Assembly: GCF_036014115.1 (NCBI RefSeq)
Contig: NZ_CP107913.1
Coordinates: 7,743,501 to 7,807,500 of the forward strand
Length of the DNA stretch: 64,000 nucleotides
Direction of reading: 5' to 3'
Source: Streptomyces sp. NBC_00448
Lineage (GTDB): Bacteria; Actinomycetota; Actinomycetes; Streptomycetales; Streptomycetaceae
This document shows, piece by piece, positions 8,164-17,365 of this stretch; positions within the stretch are counted from its first letter, which is position 1, and the number at the start of each line of letters is the position of its first letter. Under the pieces are notes generated by a model, which saw only the letters and a program-made list of their open reading frames with translations, had not been told where the DNA came from and ran no database searches. The translations under genes and the position numbers were made by a program.

Positions 8164-9705
8164 CTACATGTGCACGGCTTTCGGCTCGCCCTCGGGCGCC
8201 AGCTCCGGGCGTCCGCTGCGGAACATCAGCGCCGCGATCACGGTGCCGACCGCGAAGAACGCGGCGGACCACCAGTAGGCGGTGGAGTAGCTGTGCAGTT
8301 GGGCGTGTGCGGCCACCAGCTTGCTCGGCGGGTTGGAGGTCGCGTGGTGGGTGATGTAGCTCGTCGCGGCGCTCGCGGCCAGCGTGTTCAGCAGCGCGGT
8401 CCCGATCGAACCGCCGACCTGCTGCATGGTGTTGACGGCCGCGGACGCGACACCCGCGTCGTCGGCCCGCACACCCGCGGTGGCCACGCTCATCACGGTC
8501 GGCATCACCAGGCCGAGGCCCAGGCCGATCACGATCAGCGGCGGCAGCACGTTCGCCGCGTAGGTGCTGTTCAGGTCGAGCGTGGTCAGCCAGGCCATGC
8601 CGACGGCGGCCATGCCCATGCCCACCGGCACGATCGGCCGGGGGCCGAACCTCGGCAGCAGGTTGTTCGTCGCGAGCTGCGCGGAGACCATCAGCGACGC
8701 GATCATCGGCAGGAAGGCCAGGCCGGTCTTCACCGGGTTGTAGAGCAGCGACAGCTGGAGGTAGTAGGTCAGGAACAGGAAGACACCGAACATGCCGATG
8801 CCGGAGATCCCGAGGATCGCGAACGACGCGCCGCGGTTGCGGTCGAGCAGGACACGCAGCGGCAGCAGCGGGTGCGCGGTGCGGCCCTGCCACCAGCCGA
8901 ACGCGGCCACCAGTACCACGCCCAGCAGCAGGAAGCCCCAGGTCAGCGGGGAGCCCCAGTCGTGGCTGTCGGCGTTCGAGAAGCCGTAGACGACGCTGAA
9001 CAGACCGGTGGTGACCAGGATGGTGCCGGGGACGTCCAGCCGGGGCCGGACCGCCGGGGCGCCCTTGCGGAGGAACGCCATGCCGCCGACGAAGGCGATG
9101 ACGGCGAAGATCAGGTTGACGTACAGGGTCCAGCGCCAGCTCAGGTGCTCGGTGAGCACGCCGCCGAGCAGCAGGCCGATGCCGCCGCCGGCGCCGGCGA
9201 TGGCGCCGTAGATGCCGAACGCCTTGGCGCGTTCCTTGGCGTCGGTGAACGTGGTGTTCAGCAGGGACAGCGCGGCCGGCGCGAGCATGGCGCCGAACAG
9301 GCCCTGCAGGGCGCGGCCGCTGACGAGCACCGCGAAGTTCGGGGCGGCGCCGGCCACTGCGGAGGCGACGGCGAAGCCGACGACGCCGATCAGGAAGACC
9401 ACCTTGCGGCCGACCAGGTCGGCGAGCCGCCCGCCGAGCAGCAGCAGGCTGCCGAACGCGAGCGAGTAGGCGGTGACGATCCACTGCCGGTTGCCGTCGC
9501 TGAAGCCGAGCGCGTGCTGAGCGGAGGGGAGTGCGATGTTCACCACGGTGGCGTCGAGCACGACCATGAGCTGGGCGATGGCGATCACCGCGAGCACCCA
9601 CCAGCGGTGGGAGGGATGCTCCTCAGGGGCCTGCTTGTCCAGCGCGACCGGGCCGGCCGGTGCCGAATCGCCGACGTTCACGTCGGACGCGGACTGAGTC
9701 GACAT
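8164..9705 (-). CDS. DHA2-family (EmrB/QacA) MFS drug exporter
   Basis: Proton-coupled multidrug efflux permease of 513 aa with 14 predicted membrane segments, starting with VIAIAQLMVVLDATVVNIALP, whose D-A-T-V-V-N-I-A-L-P is the DHA2 motif in TM1. GGRLADLVGRKVVFL is motif A in loop 2-3 and GFLLLG/LLGGVLTEHLSWRW covers motif C. The ATG at 9705 follows AGGAG at 8 nt; the open frame continues upstream but with no better site. Two palindromes upstream (9752-9821) suggest repression by a TetR-type protein. Substrate unknown. Confidence 0.92.
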   Translation of the reverse strand: MSTQSASDVNVGDSAPAGPVALDKQAPEEHPSHRWWVLAVIAIAQLMVVLDATVVNIALPSAQHALGFSDGNRQWIVTAYSLAFGSLLLLGGRLADLVGRKVVFLIGVVGFAVASAVAGAAPNFAVLVSGRALQGLFGAMLAPAALSLLNTTFTDAKERAKAFGIYGAIAGAGGGIGLLLGGVLTEHLSWRWTLYVNLIFAVIAFVGGMAFLRKGAPAVRPRLDVPGTILVTTGLFSVVYGFSNADSHDWGSPLTWGFLLLGVVLVAAFGWWQGRTAHPLLPLRVLLDRNRGASFAILGISGIGMFGVFLFLTYYLQLSLLYNPVKTGLAFLPMIASLMVSAQLATNNLLPRFGPRPIVPVGMGMAAVGMAWLTTLDLNSTYAANVLPPLIVIGLGLGLVMPTVMSVATAGVRADDAGVASAAVNTMQQVGGSIGTALLNTLAASAATSYITHHATSNPPSKLVAAHAQLHSYSTAYWWSAAFFAVGTVIAALMFRSGRPELAPEGEPKAVHM

Positions 9706-9751
9706 ATTCGTGACTCCTGGAAGTGGGACGGGCGGCGAACCGCTGGGAAGA

Positions 9752-9821
9752 ACGAAACCGTTTCGTACTCTGTCGTATGGATCGACCGTACGACTCGTCA
9801 TATCGAAACGCAAACGTTTCG
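9752..9821. promoter_or_regulatory. Paired operator palindromes upstream of MFS exporter
   Basis: Two inverted repeats with the same arms: ACGAAAC-C-GTTTCGT at 9752-9766 and CGAAACG-CAAA-CGTTTCG at 9804-9821. Their centres are about 53 bp apart, roughly five helical turns, and they lie 47-116 nt upstream of the exporter ATG. Similar arms at two sites suggest one dimeric repressor. Whether it is the TetR protein of 6675-7361 is open, because its nearest palindrome (7547-7566) has different arms. Confidence 0.65.
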
Positions 9822-9964
9822 CTGTCCTCGGCGATGTGCGACTGCTCACAGGTCAGCGGCTCAACCCGGGTGCGGCCCGGGGGCGTCCTTCCATCAGCCT
9901 GTCAGCGCGCTGTGTGCCCCAGGAGTGCGCCCCCCTCTTCCCCAGGAGGTGCTCGACGCGGTGC

Positions 9965-10672
9965 CTACGTGTCCGCGCGGCCGGTCACCGCGACCGCCAC
10001 GCCCAGTCCGATCATCGCGAGGCCGCCGGTGCCGCCGATGGCCGCCATCCGGCGCGGCGAGCGGGCGAACCAGGTGCGGGCCGCCGACGCGGTCAGCGCC
10101 CACACGCTGTCGCAGACCAGGGCGATCACGGTGAAGACCAGGCCGAGCAGCAGCATCTGCTGGTGCACCCCGCCCGCGTTCCGGTCCACGAACTGGGGGA
10201 GCACGGCGGCGAAGAAGATGCAGGTCTTCGGGTTGGTCACGCCCACGACGAAGCCTTCCCACAGGGTGCGGGCGTCGCTACGGGTACGCGGCGCCGCTGC
10301 GGCATCGGTCCGCGCGGGCCCGGTCCGCGCGGTTCCGGTCTGTGCGGCTTCCTCCGCTCCCGGTACGGCGGTCGCCGTTGACAGGTCCGCGCGGTGGCGC
10401 CATGCCTTCACGCCCAGGAAGACCAGGTAGACCGCGCCCACGAGTTTCACTGTCGTGAACACCGCGGCCGAGGTGGCCATCACCTCGCCGAGGCCCAGGG
10501 AGACGGCTGCCGCCAGCAGATACGCGCCGATCGCGTTCCCCAGGACGCTGCCCAACGCGGTCCGGCGGCCGTGCGCCAGCGCCCGGCCCAGGACGAAGAG
10601 CACGCTGGGGCCCGGGATCAGCACCAGCACCAGCGATATTCCGGCGAAGCCGAGCAGACGGTCGACCGACAC
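9965..10672 (-). CDS. LysE/RhtB-family amino-acid exporter
   Basis: Inner-membrane exporter of 235 aa in the LysE translocator family. The N-terminus has the family signature SLVLVLIPGPSVLFVLGRAL, then about six hydrophobic segments with a Pro/Ala/Thr-rich cytoplasmic loop near residues 120-145 and GVTNPKTCIFFAAVLPQF. The GTG start at 10672 is fixed by AAAGGAG 5 nt upstream. The substrate of such exporters (amino acid, homoserine or metabolite) cannot be predicted from sequence. It appears monocistronic. Confidence 0.88.
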   Translation of the reverse strand: MSVDRLLGFAGISLVLVLIPGPSVLFVLGRALAHGRRTALGSVLGNAIGAYLLAAAVSLGLGEVMATSAAVFTTVKLVGAVYLVFLGVKAWRHRADLSTATAVPGAEEAAQTGTARTGPARTDAAAAPRTRSDARTLWEGFVVGVTNPKTCIFFAAVLPQFVDRNAGGVHQQMLLLGLVFTVIALVCDSVWALTASAARTWFARSPRRMAAIGGTGGLAMIGLGVAVAVTGRADT

Positions 10673-10810
10673 GGTAACTCCTTTCAACGGGAGGGGGGTT
10701 CCGCGTGAGCGTAAGCCGCCCGAGGGTGCCCCGTCCCCGGAGTTTCGGGTGTCCGGCCGCGCGGGCCCCTGCGGGGTGGCTGCCCCGTCCCGTCCGCGGG
10801 CCGGTGGCCT

Positions 10811-11000
10811 GCTGGTCGCGCAGTTCCCCGCGCCCCTGGGTGGGTGGCCCTTGTGGTGCGTTGTTTGTTTGCGGGTGCGTGGTGGCTTGTCGCGCAGTTC
10901 CTCGCGCCCCTGATTTGGGTTGCTCGCCGTCGTCGGCGAGCTGTGCGCTGCGGAGCAGCCGCACGTACTCAGGGGCGCGGGGAACCGCGCGACCAGCCAG
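10811..11000. repeat. Intergenic Streptomyces-type GCGCAGTTCCCCGCGCCCC repeats
   Basis: Three copies of a GC-rich element with core GCGCAGTTCCCCGCGCCCC: two direct (from about 10816 and 10889, the second with one change) and one inverted (about 10970-10990). The second and third can pair into a long hairpin. Similar copies recur at 60.3-60.9 kb. The elements sit between the LysE gene and the 3' end of the LuxR gene and may act as terminators. No gene was found in 10673-11101. Confidence 0.7.
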
Positions 11001-11101
11001 AGCGCACCGGCACCCGGGGGCGGTGAGGAACCCCCGCGGCGGGGAGCCGTACACCACCCGGGGGGAGCCGCAGCGGCACCCGGGGTGGTGGGGAGCCGTG
11101 C

Positions 11102-11986
11102 TTACGGTAGGAGACCGGCGCGCCTCGCGGCGACCACCGCTTCGAGGCGGGTATGCGCCCCCAACTTCCGCATGGCGGACCGCAGATAACTCTTCACCGT
11201 CTCGGGCCGCAAACGCAGCCGGGCCGCGGCCGCCGCATTGGTCGCCCCGGAGGAGATGGAGCTGAGGACGTCCAGCTCGCGCGGCGTGAGCTGGGGCGCG
11301 CCGCGCGTGGAGCGTCCGGGCCGGGTGGACGCGGGCGGCGCGCCCGCCGCCGCGAGCCGGGTGCACGCACTGAGCAACTCCTGCCGCAGATGCATGTCGG
11401 GCACCTGCCCGGCCAGTGCCCGCAACTCCGCGTGCGCCTCGCGCACCTCCTCCCAGGCGCGCGGATCGGCCGGCAGCGGCGCCTGCGCGAAGGACAGCAG
11501 CCGCTGCGCCTCATCCCTTATCACCAGCGCCTGCTCCAGCTCGCGGGCCGCGTCCAGCGCCACGTTCAGCGGCCGGTCACCGAGCGAGTAGGGCTGCCGC
11601 AGCGCCCCGTAGAGCACCCCCCGCACCCGGCGCTGCACGACGATCGGCACCGCCAGCACCGAGCGCAGCCCCTCGCCCGCCACCGCGGCGTCGTACTCGT
11701 GGCTGATCACCCGGGAGTCGCGGTACTCGGTGACCGCGTAGGGGCGGCCCATCGCGAGCGTCTTGCCGCCCAGACCGTTGCCCGTGGTGATCGAGAGCCC
11801 GCGCAGCGACTCGGTGGCCGTGCCCGCCAGCTCGCTGATCCGGAACTGCCGCGCCCCGTACCCGACCGGCAGCCCGCCGCCGCCCGCCACCAGGCCGCCG
11901 AACGACACCGCCAACAGCCCCGACCTGCGCATCCGCAACAGCGCCGCCCGCACCTCGACCGCCTCACCGTGTCCGTTCACCCGCAT
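11102..11986 (-). CDS. LuxR-type regulator with GAF-like sensor domain
   Basis: Transcriptional regulator of 294 aa. A GAF-like domain occupies about 30-170 (NGLGGKTLAMGRPYAVTEY, VLAVPIVVQRRVRGVLYGALR), and a C-terminal LuxR helix-turn-helix about 228-290 (LTPRELDVLSSISSGATNAAAAARLRL, ETVKSYLRSAMRKLGAHTR). ATG 11986 and GTG 11989 both lie behind a G-rich GAGGGGG; the ATG is used here. It is divergent from two acyl-CoA synthetase genes with a perfect palindrome between, so it probably controls them and itself. Confidence 0.88.
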   Translation of the reverse strand: MRVNGHGEAVEVRAALLRMRRSGLLAVSFGGLVAGGGGLPVGYGARQFRISELAGTATESLRGLSITTGNGLGGKTLAMGRPYAVTEYRDSRVISHEYDAAVAGEGLRSVLAVPIVVQRRVRGVLYGALRQPYSLGDRPLNVALDAARELEQALVIRDEAQRLLSFAQAPLPADPRAWEEVREAHAELRALAGQVPDMHLRQELLSACTRLAAAGAPPASTRPGRSTRGAPQLTPRELDVLSSISSGATNAAAAARLRLRPETVKSYLRSAMRKLGAHTRLEAVVAARRAGLLP

Positions 11987-12008
11987 CACCCCCTCACCCC
12001 CTTCCGGG

Positions 12009-12032
12009 GGTAGTGAGACCCACGTCACTACC
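12009..12032. promoter_or_regulatory. Palindromic operator between luxR-type gene and acyl-CoA synthetases
   Basis: Perfect inverted repeat GGTAGTGA-N8-TCACTACC in the 85-bp divergent intergenic region, 40 nt before the synthetase ATG. The 16-bp centre spacing fits a dimeric LuxR-type protein; the adjacent regulator is the obvious candidate. Confidence 0.65.
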
Positions 12033-12071
12033 GGACGATGCTACTCAGGGGTCCGTCGACGAGGAGGACAC

Positions 12072-13754
12072 ATGGCGGCATCGGACGCGACCGGGATGTT
12101 CCGGGACGCCAGGGACTTCCTGCTGCGGCACCGTGAGGACTACCAGGCAGCGTATGACGGTTTCGGGTGGCCGAGGCCCGAGCACTTCAACTGGGCGCTG
12201 GACTGGTTCGACGCCGTCGCCGCCGATCCCGCGCGCGCCGACCGGCCCGCGCTGTGGATCGTCGAGGAGGACGGCAGCGAGGCGCGCACCACCTTCCGGG
12301 AGATGTCCGCCCGTACCGACAGGGTCGCGAACTGGCTGCGCGGCCTGGGCGTGCGGGCCGGCGACCGGGTGCTGCTCATGCTCGGCAACCAGACCGAGCA
12401 GTGGGAGACCGCGCTGGCGCTGATGAAGCTGCGGGCGGTGGCCATCCCGGCCACCCCGCTGCTCGGCCCGGCCGACCTGCGCGACCGGATCGACCGCGGC
12501 GGGGCCCGGCACGCGGTGGTGCGGGCCGCCGACACCGGGAAGTTCGCCGACGTGCCCGGCGACTACACCCGGATCGCGGTCGGCGGCGCCACCGGGCCGT
12601 GGCGGGCGTACGAGGACGCGTACGCCGCCGACCCGGTCTTCGTGCCCGACGGGCCCACCCGCGGCGACGACCCGCTGATGCTGTACTTCACCTCCGGCAC
12701 CACCGCCCGGCCCAAGCTGGTCCAGCACACCCATCTGTCGTACCCGGTGGGGCACTTGGCCACCATGTACTGGATCGGGCTGCGCCCCGGCGACGTGCAT
12801 CTGAACATCTCCTCGCCCGGGTGGGCCAAGCACGCCTGGTCCAGCCTGTTCGCGCCGTGGAACGCCGAGGCGACGGTCTTCGTGCACAACTACACCCGGT
12901 TCGACCCGGCCCGGCTGATGGCCGAGATGGACCGGGCCGGGGTGACCAGCTTCTGCGCGCCGCCCACGGTGTGGCGGATGCTCATCCAGGCCGACCTGCG
13001 GGCGCTGGCGCATCCGCCGCGCGAGGTGGTCGCGGCCGGCGAGCCGCTCAACCCCGAGGTGATCGAGCACGTCAGACGGCTGTGGGGGGTGCTGATCCGG
13101 GACGGGTTCGGGCAGACCGAGACCGCCGTGCAGGTCGCCAACCCGCCCGGGCAACTGGTCAAGGCCGGCTCCATGGGCCGCCCCACCCCCGGCTACACCG
13201 TCGCCCTGGTCGATCCGCAGACCGGCCGGCCCGGCGACGACGGCGAGATCTGCCTCGACCTGTCCACCCGCCCGGTCGGCCTGATGACCGGATACGCCGG
13301 CGACCCGGAGCGCACCGCCGAGGCGATGGCCGGCGGCTACTACCACACCGGCGACATCGGCCACCGCGACGCGGACGGCTACATCACCTACGTCGGTCGC
13401 AGCGACGACGTCTTCAAGTCCTCCGACTACAAGATCTCCCCGTTCGAGCTGGAGAGCGCGCTGCTGGAGCACGAGGCGGTCGCCGAGGCCGCCGTGGTGC
13501 CCGCGCCCGACGACCTGCGGCTGTCGGTGCCGAAGGCGTACGTGGTGCTCGCGGCCGGCTGGGCGGCCGACGGCGAGACCGCCAAGGCGATCTTCGCGCA
13601 CTCCCGGTCGGTGCTGGCGCCCTACAAGCGGGTGCGGCGGCTGGAGTTCGCCGAACTCCCCAAGACCGTGTCGGGCAAGATCCGCCGGATCGAGTTGCGC
13701 GAGGCGACCGCGCGCGACGGCAGCCACGAGTACCGCGAGGAGGACTACCGGTGA
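12072..13754 (+). CDS. Acyl-CoA synthetase (AMP-forming), AcsM-like
   Basis: ANL-superfamily enzyme (560 aa) that activates a carboxylic acid to an acyl-adenylate and then acyl-CoA. The phosphate-binding loop is YFTSGTTARPK (near residue 215; the usual TTG is TTA), the A5 region is DGFGQTET, the hinge region is YITYVGRSDDVFKSSDYKISPFE, and the C-terminal catalytic lysine lies in PKTVSGKIRR. A strong GAGGAGG site precedes ATG 12072. It overlaps the next synthetase by 4 nt. The sequence best resembles the medium-chain/acetyl-CoA synthetase-like group; the acid is unknown. Confidence 0.9.
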   Translation: MAASDATGMFRDARDFLLRHREDYQAAYDGFGWPRPEHFNWALDWFDAVAADPARADRPALWIVEEDGSEARTTFREMSARTDRVANWLRGLGVRAGDRVLLMLGNQTEQWETALALMKLRAVAIPATPLLGPADLRDRIDRGGARHAVVRAADTGKFADVPGDYTRIAVGGATGPWRAYEDAYAADPVFVPDGPTRGDDPLMLYFTSGTTARPKLVQHTHLSYPVGHLATMYWIGLRPGDVHLNISSPGWAKHAWSSLFAPWNAEATVFVHNYTRFDPARLMAEMDRAGVTSFCAPPTVWRMLIQADLRALAHPPREVVAAGEPLNPEVIEHVRRLWGVLIRDGFGQTETAVQVANPPGQLVKAGSMGRPTPGYTVALVDPQTGRPGDDGEICLDLSTRPVGLMTGYAGDPERTAEAMAGGYYHTGDIGHRDADGYITYVGRSDDVFKSSDYKISPFELESALLEHEAVAEAAVVPAPDDLRLSVPKAYVVLAAGWAADGETAKAIFAHSRSVLAPYKRVRRLEFAELPKTVSGKIRRIELREATARDGSHEYREEDYR

Positions 13755-15424
13755 GCGATACGGGCACGGACACGGACACGACCGGGACCGGGGCCGTCGC
13801 CGACACCCCGCCGGCCGAACCGTCCTACGCGCACGGCACCGGCGGCGCCCCGCTGCTCGGCGACACGATAGGACGCAACCTCGACCGGGCGCTGGCCGCC
13901 CACCCCGACCGCGAAGCACTCGTCGACGTGGCCGGCGAACGGCGCTGGACCTACCGCGAGTTCGGCCGCGACGTGGACGCGCTGGCCCGGGGCCTGGCCG
14001 CCCACGGCGTGCACAAGGGCGACCGGGTCGGCATCTGGGCGGTCAACTGCCCCGAGTGGGTGCTCGTGCAGTACGCCACCGCCCGGCTCGGCGCGATCAT
14101 GGTGAACATCAACCCCGCCTACCGGCTGCACGAGTTGGCGTTCGTGCTCAAGCAGTCCGGCATCGAGGTGCTGATCGCCTCCACCGAGTACCGCAGCAGC
14201 GACTACCGGGCGATGGCCGCCGAAGTCCGCGACGACTGCCCGCGGTTGCGCGAGGTGGTGCACATCGGCGACCCGGACTGGGACCGCCTCATGGCGGCCG
14301 GGGCGGACCTGCCGGCCGACTACCTCGCCGTCCAGGAGGCGTCGCTCAGCTGCGACGAGCCGGTCAACATCCAGTACACCTCCGGCACCACCGGCTTCCC
14401 CAAGGGTGCCACCCTCTCCCACCACAACATCCTCAACAACGGCTACTTCGTGGGCGGCACGGTCGGCTACACCGAACAGGACCGGGTCTGCCTGCCGGTG
14501 CCCTTCTACCACTGCTTCGGCATGGTGATGGGCAACCTCGGCATCACCTCGCACGCCGCCTGCATCGTCATCCCCGCGCCCGCCTTCGACCCGGCCGCGA
14601 CCCTGCGCGCCGTCGAGCAGGAGCGCTGCACCTCGCTCTACGGCGTGCCCACGATGTTCATCGCCGAGCTGGGCCTGCCCGACTTCGCCTCCTACGACCT
14701 CAGTTCGCTGCGCACCGGCATCATGGCCGGCTCGCCGTGCCCGGCGGAGGTGATGAAGCGGGTCATGTCGGAGATGCACATGGCCGAGGTGTCGATCTGC
14801 TACGGGATGACCGAGACCTCGCCGGTGTCCACCCAGACCCGCCGGGACGACGACCTGGAGCACCGCACCGAGACCGTCGGCCGGGTGCTCCCGCACATCG
14901 AGGTGAAGGTCGTGGACCCTTCCTCGGGTGTCACCCTGCCACGCGGAACCCCGGGTGAACTGTGCACCCGGGGCTACTCGGTGATGCTCGGCTACTGGGA
15001 CGAACCGCAGCGCACCGCCGAAGCCGTGGACGACGGGCGCTGGATGCACACCGGGGACCTCGCACTGATGCGGGAGGACGGCTACGTCGCCGTCGTCGGC
15101 CGGATCAAGGACATGATCATCCGGGGCGGGGAGAACATCTACCCGCGCGAGATCGAGGAGTTCCTCTACACCCACCCGAAGATCGCCGACGTGCAGGTGG
15201 TCGGCGTGCCCGACGCCCGCTACGGCGAGGAGATCCTCGCCTGCGTCATCCCGCGCGACCCGGCAGACCCGCCCACCCTCGCCGAGGTCGCCGGGTTCTG
15301 CGCCGACCGGATCGCGCACTACAAGGTGCCGCGCCAACTGCGCGTACTCGACGCCTTCCCGATGACGGTCAGCGGCAAGGTGCGCAAGATCGAGCTGCGC
15401 GAACGGTTCAGCGCACCGCGGTGA
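13751..15424 (+). CDS. Fatty-acid/acyl-CoA ligase (AMP-forming)
   Basis: Second ANL ligase of the pair (557 aa), FadD-like. Motifs are complete: YTSGTTGFPKGATLSH (A3), CYGMTETSPVS (A5), WMHTGDLALM and RIKDMIIRGGENIYPREIEEF (A7-A8), and VSGKVRKIELRE (A10 lysine). A Thr/Asp-rich stretch of about 20 residues precedes the domain. The GTG start at 13751 overlaps the stop of the previous gene, showing translational coupling. Its 3' end overlaps the 3' end of the convergent gcl gene by 17 nt. Confidence 0.9.
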   Translation: MSDTGTDTDTTGTGAVADTPPAEPSYAHGTGGAPLLGDTIGRNLDRALAAHPDREALVDVAGERRWTYREFGRDVDALARGLAAHGVHKGDRVGIWAVNCPEWVLVQYATARLGAIMVNINPAYRLHELAFVLKQSGIEVLIASTEYRSSDYRAMAAEVRDDCPRLREVVHIGDPDWDRLMAAGADLPADYLAVQEASLSCDEPVNIQYTSGTTGFPKGATLSHHNILNNGYFVGGTVGYTEQDRVCLPVPFYHCFGMVMGNLGITSHAACIVIPAPAFDPAATLRAVEQERCTSLYGVPTMFIAELGLPDFASYDLSSLRTGIMAGSPCPAEVMKRVMSEMHMAEVSICYGMTETSPVSTQTRRDDDLEHRTETVGRVLPHIEVKVVDPSSGVTLPRGTPGELCTRGYSVMLGYWDEPQRTAEAVDDGRWMHTGDLALMREDGYVAVVGRIKDMIIRGGENIYPREIEEFLYTHPKIADVQVVGVPDARYGEEILACVIPRDPADPPTLAEVAGFCADRIAHYKVPRQLRVLDAFPMTVSGKVRKIELRERFSAPR

Positions 15425-17270
15425 CGGCGGCCGAGGCGGTGGCGCCGGCCGGGGTGGTGCCACCGGCCGGGGCGGTGGCCGGGGCGGGCGCGGTCAGCGG
15501 GATGACCGCGGTCGGGGCGTGCCAGGGCTCGGTCGCCACCTCCTCGAACTCCACCACGTTGCCGATGTCGGCGGTGGTGGACATCGAGATGTTGGTGACC
15601 CGCTCCAGGATCGCCTCGACCACCACCGGCACCCGGTGCTCGGCGGCGAGCTTCTTCGCCTGCGCGAAGGCCGCGCCCAGCTCACCGGGCTCGGTGACCC
15701 GGATCGCCTTGCAGCCCAGGCCCTCGGCGACCTTGACGTGGTCCACGCCGTAGCAGCCGATCTCCGGCGAGTTGGCGTTCTCGAACTCCAGGTTCACCTG
15801 GAAGTCGATGTCGAGGCCGAGCTGCGCCTGCCGGATCAGCCCGAGGTAGGAGTTGTTCACCAGCACGTGCACGTAGGGGATGCGGTGCTGGGCGCCGACC
15901 GCCAGCTCCTCGATCATGAACTGGAAGTCGTAGTCCCCGGACAGGGCCACCACCTGGGCGTCCGGGTCGGCGGTGGCGATGCCCAGCGCGGCCGGGACGG
16001 TCCAGCCGAGCGGACCGGCCTGGCCGCAGTTGATCCAGTGCCGGGGGCGGTAGACGTGCAGCATCTGGGCGCCGGCGATCTGGGAGAGCCCGATGGTGGA
16101 CACGTAGCGGGTCTCCGGGCCGAACGCGCGGTTCATCTCCTCGTAGACCCGCTGCGGCTTCATCGGGACGTCATCGAAGTGGGTGCGGCGGTGCAGCGAC
16201 GCCTTGCGCTCCCGGGCCGAGGCGGCCCACGCCGAGCGGTCGGGCAGCCGCCCGGCCTCCCTGGCCTCCCGCGCCGCGGCGACGAACAGCTCCAGCGCGG
16301 CCTTCGCGTCCGAGGCGATGCCGTAGTCCGGGGCGAAGATCTTCCCGATCTGGGTCGGCTCGATGTCGACGTGCACGAAGGTGCGGCCGGCGGTGTAGAC
16401 GTCGAGCCGGCCGGTGTGCCGGTTCGCCCAGCGGTTGCCGATGCCCAGCACGAAGTCCGAGGCGAGGAACGTCGCGTTGCCGTACCGGTGCGAGGTCTGC
16501 AGGCCGACCATGCCGGCGTTCAGCGGGTGGTCGTCGGCGATCGCGCCCCAGCCCATCAGGGTGGGCACCACCGGCACCCCGGTCAGCTCGGCGAACTCCA
16601 CCAGCAGGCCGGCCGCGTCGGCGTTGATCACCCCGCCGCCCGCGACGATCAGCGGGCGTTCGGCCGCGCCGAGCATCGCCAGCGCCTTGGCGATCTGCGC
16701 GGCCGAGGCGGCCGGCCGGTAGACCGGCAGCGGCTGGTACGTCTCGGGGTCGAACTCGATCTCGGTGAGCTGCACGTCGATCGGCAGGTCGATCAGCACG
16801 GGGCCGGGGCGCCCGGAGCGCATCAGGTGGAAGGCCTGCTGGAAGACGCCCGGGACCTGCGCGGCCTCCAGCACGGTGGTGGCGGCCTTGGTGACCGGCG
16901 CGGCGATCGAGGCGATGTCGACCGCCTGGAAGTCCTCCTTGTGGATCACCGCGGTGGGGGCCTGGCCGGTGATGCACAGGATCGGGATCGAGTCGCCGAT
17001 CGCCGAGTACAGGCCGGTGATCATGTCGGTGCCCGCCGGGCCCGAAGTCCCGATGCACACGCCGATGTTGCCCGGCGCGGTGCGGGTGTACCCCTCGGCC
17101 ATGTGCGAGGCGCCCTCCACGTGCCGGGCGAGCGTGTGGGTGATCCCCCCCGAGGCTTTCAGAGCCGCGTAGAAGGGGTTGATGGCCGCTCCCGGGACTC
17201 CGAAGGCCACGTCCACGCCTTCGAGTTCGAGGATCTCCACGGCCGCGCGCGCGGCGGTCATACGGGTCAT
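15408..17270 (-). CDS. gcl: Glyoxylate carboligase (tartronate-semialdehyde synthase)
   Basis: ThDP- and FAD-dependent enzyme that condenses two glyoxylates to tartronate semialdehyde and CO2. The 620-aa product has the three ThDP-family domains; LARHVEGASHMAEGYTR places Val at residue 51, where glyoxylate carboligase differs from most ThDP enzymes, which have Glu. The ThDP motif is ALSGDYDFQFMIEELAVGAQ...NNSYLGLIRQ. The last 28 or so residues are an Ala/Thr/Pro-rich tail that extends over the end of the convergent ligase gene. ATG 17270 follows GGGAG. Two AllR-like boxes lie upstream. It feeds GlxR and Hyi chemistry encoded nearby. Confidence 0.95.
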   Translation of the reverse strand: MTRMTAARAAVEILELEGVDVAFGVPGAAINPFYAALKASGGITHTLARHVEGASHMAEGYTRTAPGNIGVCIGTSGPAGTDMITGLYSAIGDSIPILCITGQAPTAVIHKEDFQAVDIASIAAPVTKAATTVLEAAQVPGVFQQAFHLMRSGRPGPVLIDLPIDVQLTEIEFDPETYQPLPVYRPAASAAQIAKALAMLGAAERPLIVAGGGVINADAAGLLVEFAELTGVPVVPTLMGWGAIADDHPLNAGMVGLQTSHRYGNATFLASDFVLGIGNRWANRHTGRLDVYTAGRTFVHVDIEPTQIGKIFAPDYGIASDAKAALELFVAAAREAREAGRLPDRSAWAASARERKASLHRRTHFDDVPMKPQRVYEEMNRAFGPETRYVSTIGLSQIAGAQMLHVYRPRHWINCGQAGPLGWTVPAALGIATADPDAQVVALSGDYDFQFMIEELAVGAQHRIPYVHVLVNNSYLGLIRQAQLGLDIDFQVNLEFENANSPEIGCYGVDHVKVAEGLGCKAIRVTEPGELGAAFAQAKKLAAEHRVPVVVEAILERVTNISMSTTADIGNVVEFEEVATEPWHAPTAVIPLTAPAPATAPAGGTTPAGATASAAVTAVR

Positions 17271-17328
17271 GAGGACTCCCTGCGGGGCTTCAACGGGGGT
17301 GGGGCGAGCCGAGTGCTCGACGTACTGT

Positions 17329-17365
17329 TTTCCGTAATGCGGAAAGCAAATTCTGTTATGTGAAA
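17329..17365 (-). promoter_or_regulatory. AllR-like operator pair upstream of gcl
   Basis: TTTCCGTAATGCGGAAA (17329-17345) is an imperfectly spaced palindrome and TTCTGTTATGTGAAA (17351-17365) is a related box about 21 nt on. The same pattern, TTY-N5-TGYGGAA, precedes hyi, aceB and the allantoinase gene. Binding by the AllR-like protein of 49840-50592 is inferred. Confidence 0.65.

Noticed and set aside
8095..10134. Rightward open frame of 679 codons opposite the MFS exporter
   Set aside because: His/Gln/Arg-rich shadow translation; the opposite strand encodes a complete 14-segment exporter.
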